NCBI RefSeq assembly: GCF_000284375.1
Contig: NC_017249.1
Span: forward strand, 8,611,001 to 8,675,000
Length of the DNA: 64,000 nt
Direction of reading: 5' to 3'
Source: Bradyrhizobium japonicum USDA 6
GTDB lineage: Bacteria > Pseudomonadota > Alphaproteobacteria > Rhizobiales > Xanthobacteraceae
Below the pieces are notes generated by a model that made no database searches, was not told where the DNA came from, and worked only from the letters and a program-made list of their open reading frames with translations. Numbering within the stretch: position 1 is the stretch's first letter; each line of letters starts with the position of its first letter. Position numbers and translations under genes: made by a program. This document shows positions 59,887 to 64,000 of the stretch, piece by piece.

Positions 59887-60618
59887 CTACGAAGTCTTCA
59901 TCGTGTGGATGCCGCATTCTGTCTTGGCTCGGCCGCGCCAGCGACCGGCGCGCGCATCCTCGCCCTCGGCCGTTCTGCTGGTGCAAGGCATACACCCAAC
60001 CGACCGGAAACCGGACTCCACCAGCGGATGACGCGGCAATTTGGCGCGGACGAAAATGGCTTCGAGTTCCTCGCGCGAGACATTGGCGAAGGGGTTGAAC
60101 TTCAACCGCGCGCCGTCGTCCTCGACCACCGGAATGTCGGTGCGCGCATTGCCCTGAAAGCGCTTGCGGCCATTGAGCCACGCATCGAACGGCTTCAGCG
60201 CACGCGCCAGCGGCTCGACCTTGCGGATGCGGCAGCAGGCGTCTGGATCGGAGAACCAGAGGTCGCGGTCGGGATCTTCGCGCGACAGCGTCTCCTCGGC
60301 AGGCTTGATCGAGCGGACGTCCTTCAAGCCGAGTTCCGCGATCAGCGTGTCGCGATAGGCCAGCGTCTCCTCGAACAGCCAGCCGGTGTCGAGGAAGATC
60401 ACGGGGATCGCCGGATCGACGTCGGCCATGACCTTCAGCAGCGTCGCCGATTCCGTGCCGAAGGACGACACCAGTGCAAGCTTCTCGCGCCCAACCGCCT
60501 TCAACGCCGCGGCGATGACTTCCGCAGGCGAAGCATCGCGCAGCGCGCGATCGAGCTCCTCCGCCGAAGGCAGCGCGGACGCGGACACCGATGCGACTTG
60601 GGACGCGATTGCGTTCAC
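59887..60618 (-). CDS. cysH: Phosphoadenylyl/adenylyl-sulfate reductase
   Basis: A 243-residue enzyme reducing activated sulfate to sulfite. LALVSSFGTESATLLKV is the nucleotide-binding loop. The paired cysteines in DACCRIRKV and the GCMPC pair are the ligands of a 4Fe-4S cluster, so it is probably the APS-reducing type. The catalytic Cys is in TECGIH near the C terminus. Its start overlaps DUF934 by 4 bases. Confidence 0.95.
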   Translation of the reverse strand: MNAIASQVASVSASALPSAEELDRALRDASPAEVIAAALKAVGREKLALVSSFGTESATLLKVMADVDPAIPVIFLDTGWLFEETLAYRDTLIAELGLKDVRSIKPAEETLSREDPDRDLWFSDPDACCRIRKVEPLARALKPFDAWLNGRKRFQGNARTDIPVVEDDGARLKFNPFANVSREELEAIFVRAKLPRHPLVESGFRSVGCMPCTSRTAEGEDARAGRWRGRAKTECGIHTMKTS

Positions 60619-61130
60619 GTGCCGACACCTTCGGAGTGACGCAGCTGCATCCGCCGGTGCAGCGCGGTGATGCGGCCGTCGCCGGTCGGCTGATAGAACA
60701 CCGAATAGCGCTTCGCGGTCTGCATGAAGGCTTCCGCGTCGGCCTGCTTCTTGACCTCGAAGGAATCGAAGCCGGCACGCAGCATGAACACGAACTGGTC
60801 GCGCAGGATCTGACCCGTCGCACGCAGTTCGCCACGGTAATCATATCGCTCGCGCAGCAACCGCGCCTGGCTGTAGGCACGTCCGTCGCGGAAGGTCGGG
60901 AATACCAGCGCCACCACTGCGATCCTGCCGAGATAGGGCACCAGTTCGGCGATGTCGCGGTTGTTCGGCCAGATCACCCCGACCTTGCCGGCGCGCGCGA
61001 GCAGCGATTCCGCATCGCTCAGGAAGCGCTCGGCCGGCACCAGGATGTCGCCGCCCTCGGGCAGCGGCGTGTCGACGGCCAGCTTGGCGAAACTGTCGTC
61101 GGCGATTTTTCCGCCGTTAACGAGTGGCAT
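60615..61130 (-). CDS. DUF934 protein, sulfur-assimilation partner
   Basis: A 171-residue protein of DUF934 (WPNNRDIAELVPYLGRIAVV, FPTFRDGRAYSQARLLRERY, GELRATGQILRDQFVFMLR, DSFEV). It is regularly found between cysI and cysH in alphaproteobacteria, and its exact role is not known. It overlaps cysI by 14 bases and cysH by 4, so it is tightly coupled to both. Confidence 0.93.
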   Translation of the reverse strand: MPLVNGGKIADDSFAKLAVDTPLPEGGDILVPAERFLSDAESLLARAGKVGVIWPNNRDIAELVPYLGRIAVVALVFPTFRDGRAYSQARLLRERYDYRGELRATGQILRDQFVFMLRAGFDSFEVKKQADAEAFMQTAKRYSVFYQPTGDGRITALHRRMQLRHSEGVGT

Positions 61131-62772
61131 AGACGCGCTCCTTGAAGGGTTCGACGCCGAGGCGCTTCACCGTGTCCATGAACAGCTCTTCCGGCCGCTC
61201 GCGCAGCGCCAGGTAGGCTTCCACGATGTCCTCGACGACGTCGGCGACCTCGTCGAACTTGACGCCGGGACCGATCAGGGTCCCGAGCGCGGCTCCCTCG
61301 TCGGCGCGGCCGCCGATGGTGATCTGATAGACCTCCTCGCCGTTCTTCTCGACGCCGAGAATGCCGATATGGCCGACATGGTGATGGCCGCAGGCGTTGA
61401 TGCAGCCGGAAATGTTGATGTGCAGACGGCCGATCAGGTTGGCGAGCTCGTGATTGGCGAAGCGCCGTGTCAGCTCCTGCGCGATCGGGATCGAGCGCGC
61501 GTTCGCCAGCGAGCAATAATCCAGACCGGGGCAGGCGATGATGTCGGTGATCAAATTGACGTTCGGCGTCGCCAGCCCGAGCCTGTCGAGCGCCTTCCAC
61601 AAGGCCGGCAGGTCGCGCTTGGCGACGTGCGGCAGTGCGAGGTTCTGCTCGTGACCGACGCGGATCTCGCCGAAGGAGTATCGGTCGGCGAGATCGGCGA
61701 GCGCGTCCATCTGCTCGGCGGTGGCATCGCCCGGAGGCGCGCCGATCGGCTTCAGCGAGATCGTGACGATGGAATAGCCCTGCACCTTGTGCGGGGCCAC
61801 CGAGTTCTTGCGCCACGCCTCGAAATCAGGATCGGCCGCGGCCTGGCGCAACTCGTCCGGATTGTGCGGCAGCTTCTCGTAGGACGGATAGGTGAAGCGC
61901 GAGCGGATGTCCTCGATCACCTCGTCGTCGATCTGGAGCGAGGAGTTGCGAATGTGCTGCCACTCCTCCTCGACCTCGCGCGAGAACTTCTCGATGCCGA
62001 GCTCGTGCACCAGGATCTTGATGCGCGCCTTGTAGATGTTGTCGCGGCGGCCGTACTGGTTGTAGACGCGGAGGATCGCCTCGATGTAGCTGAGGATATC
62101 GCGGCCATGGACGAAGTGCTTGATGGTCTTGCCGATGAACGGCGTGCGGCCGAGACCGCCGCCGACCAGCACCTCGAAGCCGGTCTCGCCCTTCTCGTTC
62201 TTGATCAGCTTCAGGCCGATATCGTGGATCTTGATCGCGGCGCGATCGTGGTCCGACGCGGTGATCGCGATCTTGAACTTGCGCGGGAGGAACGAGAATT
62301 CCGGATGCAGCGTGGTGTGCTGGCGGATCAGCTCCGACCAGATCCGGGGATCCTCGATCTCGCCGGGCGCGACGCCGGCCCACTGGTCCGACGTGACGTT
62401 GCGCATGTTGTTGCCGGAGGTCTGCATCGCATGGATGCCGACCTCGGCGAGATCGGCGAGTGCATCCGGCAATTCGGCGAGCTTGATCCAGTTGAATTGG
62501 ATGTTCTGCCGCGTGGTGAAATGGCCGTAGCCGCGGTCGTATTTGCGCGCGACATGGGCGAGCGCCCGCAACTGGTTCGATGCCAGCGTGCCATAGGGAA
62601 TCGCGACGCGGAACATGTAGGCGTGCAGTTGCAGATAAACGCCGTTCTGAAGCCGCAGGATCTTGAATTCGTCCTCGGTGAGCTCGCCGGACAAGCGCCG
62701 CTTCACCTGGTCGCGGAACTCCGAGACGCGCTCGTTGACGAGCGTGCGGTCGATTTCATCGTAAGCATACAT
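61117..62772 (-). CDS. cysI: Nitrite/sulfite reductase, hemoprotein
   Basis: A 551-residue siroheme/4Fe-4S reductase making sulfide from sulfite. It has two repeat halves (THYPxxxQF-like NNMRNVTSDQWAGV region and the later half). The cluster cysteines lie in CPGLDYC and INISGCINACGHHHVG. Context next to cysH and cysG favours sulfite reductase, although similar proteins can act on nitrite. It is 11 bases from DUF2849. Confidence 0.92.
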   Translation of the reverse strand: MYAYDEIDRTLVNERVSEFRDQVKRRLSGELTEDEFKILRLQNGVYLQLHAYMFRVAIPYGTLASNQLRALAHVARKYDRGYGHFTTRQNIQFNWIKLAELPDALADLAEVGIHAMQTSGNNMRNVTSDQWAGVAPGEIEDPRIWSELIRQHTTLHPEFSFLPRKFKIAITASDHDRAAIKIHDIGLKLIKNEKGETGFEVLVGGGLGRTPFIGKTIKHFVHGRDILSYIEAILRVYNQYGRRDNIYKARIKILVHELGIEKFSREVEEEWQHIRNSSLQIDDEVIEDIRSRFTYPSYEKLPHNPDELRQAAADPDFEAWRKNSVAPHKVQGYSIVTISLKPIGAPPGDATAEQMDALADLADRYSFGEIRVGHEQNLALPHVAKRDLPALWKALDRLGLATPNVNLITDIIACPGLDYCSLANARSIPIAQELTRRFANHELANLIGRLHINISGCINACGHHHVGHIGILGVEKNGEEVYQITIGGRADEGAALGTLIGPGVKFDEVADVVEDIVEAYLALRERPEELFMDTVKRLGVEPFKERVYATR

Positions 62773-62783
62773 AAGAGAGTGCC

Positions 62784-63101
62784 TTAAGCCTGGACCGACG
62801 ACCCGATAGTCACGCCGGTGCGGCGGATCTGTTCGCGCAGATTGCCGGGTTCGATCTTGCCGTCGGCGCCGACCTGCACCGGTGCGATATAGGGACCGAT
62901 CGCGCCGACGTCATCGGCAACGGACTCCGCAAGCAACGCTTTGGCCTCGTCCGAGTTGCGCACGATCGCGGCTTCCGACAGGTCCGCGGACCAGCTCTTG
63001 GCGGCAGTGCGGTAAACCACGATGCCATCCCAGGTGCGGTTGGCGGTCACGACCGACGGGCCGGCGATTTTGATCTTCTTCTGTTCAAGCGGGGAGGTCA
63101 T
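62784..63101 (-). CDS. DUF2849 protein
   Basis: A 105-residue protein of DUF2849 (TANRTWDGIVVYRTAAKSWS, GPYIAPVQVGADGKIEPGN). In alphaproteobacteria it sits between cysG and cysI. Function unknown. It overlaps cysG by 4 bases, which implies coupled translation. Confidence 0.9.
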   Translation of the reverse strand: MTSPLEQKKIKIAGPSVVTANRTWDGIVVYRTAAKSWSADLSEAAIVRNSDEAKALLAESVADDVGAIGPYIAPVQVGADGKIEPGNLREQIRRTGVTIGSSVQA

Positions 63102-64000
63102 TCGGCTGCATCCAATAGGTCAGAGATGATGTGTTGAGGTGTCTGGCGGCGAAGCGAACCGGCATGCCGGACCACGTCGCCGATGATGAGGATGGCGGGA
63201 CCGCCATGGGTCCGCCGCACGAGCTCGGGCAGGTCGCGCAGCGTGCCGATCGCGCCTTGTGCGTCCGGCCGCGTGACGCGGGCGAACACGCCGACCGGCG
63301 TTTCCGGCGAACGGCCGGCCGCGAACAGGCCTTCGCGGATCGCTGGGGCAGCGGTCATGCCCATGTAAACCACGACGGTCATCTTGGTGTCGGTCAGCGT
63401 CGACCAGTCCACGTTCTCGGCATCGCGCGCCTTGTGCGCGGTGAGGAAGGTGATGCGGGTCGCTTCATGACGATAGGTGAGCGGCACCTCGAAATCGGCG
63501 GCGCCGCCGAGCCCGGCGGTGATGCCGGGAATGATCGAATAGGCGATACCGGCCGCGCGTAGCGCTTCGACCTCTTCGCCGCCGCGGCCGAACACGAAGG
63601 GGTCGCCGCCCTTCAGCCGCACCACGCGCTGGCCGGATTGCGCGGCCTCGATCATGCGCTTGTTGATGGCGTCCTGGCCGATGCCCGGCTTGCCGACGCG
63701 GCGGCCGACCGGAACGCGCGTGGTGTCGCGGCGGATGCGGTCGAGAATTTCGCCCGAGACCAGTTCGTCATGAAAGACGATGTCGGCATCCTGGAGCGCG
63801 CGTAGCGCCTTGATGGTGAGAAGGTCGGGGTCGCCGGGCCCGGCGCCGACCAGCGCGACCGAGCCTTCCGGCTTGTCGGCACGCGCGAACGCGGACGGAT
63901 CGGAGATCGCCTTGATCGCGCCGTCGGCCTCGCCCTTGCGGCCCGCGAGCACGGACGCGCCGATCGGACCGTCGATGACGCGCTCCCAGAAGCGGCGGCG
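63098..64000 (-). CDS. cysG: Siroheme synthase, C-terminal part
   Basis: Partial, with the N terminus beyond the right edge. The visible part starts inside the precorrin-2 dehydrogenase region (RRRFWERVIDGPIGA). The uroporphyrinogen-III methyltransferase domain follows, with VALVGAGPGDPDLLTIKALR, VRLKGGDPFVFGRGGEE and VYMGM. It provides siroheme for CysI and starts the run DUF2849-cysI-DUF934-cysH. Confidence 0.95.
   Translation of the reverse strand, partial: RRRFWERVIDGPIGASVLAGRKGEADGAIKAISDPSAFARADKPEGSVALVGAGPGDPDLLTIKALRALQDADIVFHDELVSGEILDRIRRDTTRVPVGRRVGKPGIGQDAINKRMIEAAQSGQRVVRLKGGDPFVFGRGGEEVEALRAAGIAYSIIPGITAGLGGAADFEVPLTYRHEATRITFLTAHKARDAENVDWSTLTDTKMTVVVYMGMTAAPAIREGLFAAGRSPETPVGVFARVTRPDAQGAIGTLRDLPELVRRTHGGPAILIIGDVVRHAGSLRRQTPQHIISDLLDAAE

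Overview
The window is chromosomal DNA from an alphaproteobacterium, most probably Bradyrhizobium or a close relative. This is inferred from the high G+C of the coding DNA, RcdA, DUF1192 and DUF2849 family genes, the zapA-6S RNA-fthC order, and several families of dispersed palindromes that I recognise from that group. The dominant content is housekeeping and accessory metabolism. No rRNA, tRNA or CRISPR array was seen.

Region 1 (1-5300) is the accessory edge. The right end of an integrated element (lower G+C, no convincing cargo gene) carries a small coupled ORF and a large serine recombinase. The recombinase reading frame runs straight into the chromosome and is fused to the C-terminal part of a YbgC-type thioesterase gene, which marks the attachment site. 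A DUF1348 gene follows, then an IS5-family copy that landed in the loop of a palindromic repeat.

Region 2 (5300-17800): ymdB-like phosphodiesterase, fthC, 6S RNA, zapA and a ZapB-like partner lie on the minus strand. On the plus strand are tkt, gap, pgk and a class II aldolase gene broken by a one-base frameshift, followed by an intact class I aldolase, a ThiE-like protein, a SEL1-repeat protein and an inositol monophosphatase.

Region 3 (17800-30200): a predicted ATPase, a small His-rich exported protein, an RND efflux pair, a CFA-synthase-like methyltransferase coupled to a one-helix protein, an ExbB/MotA-like plus OmpA/MotB-like pair, a GNAT enzyme and an ABC exporter.

Region 4 (30300-45900): rpmE with a clear promoter and terminator, rcdA, a DUF1192 gene with a one-base frameshift, an accessory methionyl-tRNA synthetase preceded by a terminator-like leader, a quinone oxidoreductase, two cyclic-di-GMP signalling proteins, small exported or membrane proteins, galU, a lytic transglycosylase, a DUF459 SGNH-like protein that seems to lack catalytic residues, and a CsbD-like protein.

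Region 5 (45900-55900): two SDR enzymes and a TauD/TfdA dioxygenase, a YqgE protein, a DsbD N-domain protein, a flippase, a TauE/SafE exporter, 3-hydroxybutyrate dehydrogenase next to a patatin lipase, and a CAP-domain lipoprotein.

Region 6 (55900-64000) is an assimilatory sulfate cluster on the minus strand: cysG (cut by the window end), DUF2849, cysI, DUF934, cysH, then the sulfate-binding protein, CysT, CysW and CysA. Together these cover sulfate import, APS/PAPS reduction, sulfite reduction and siroheme synthesis.
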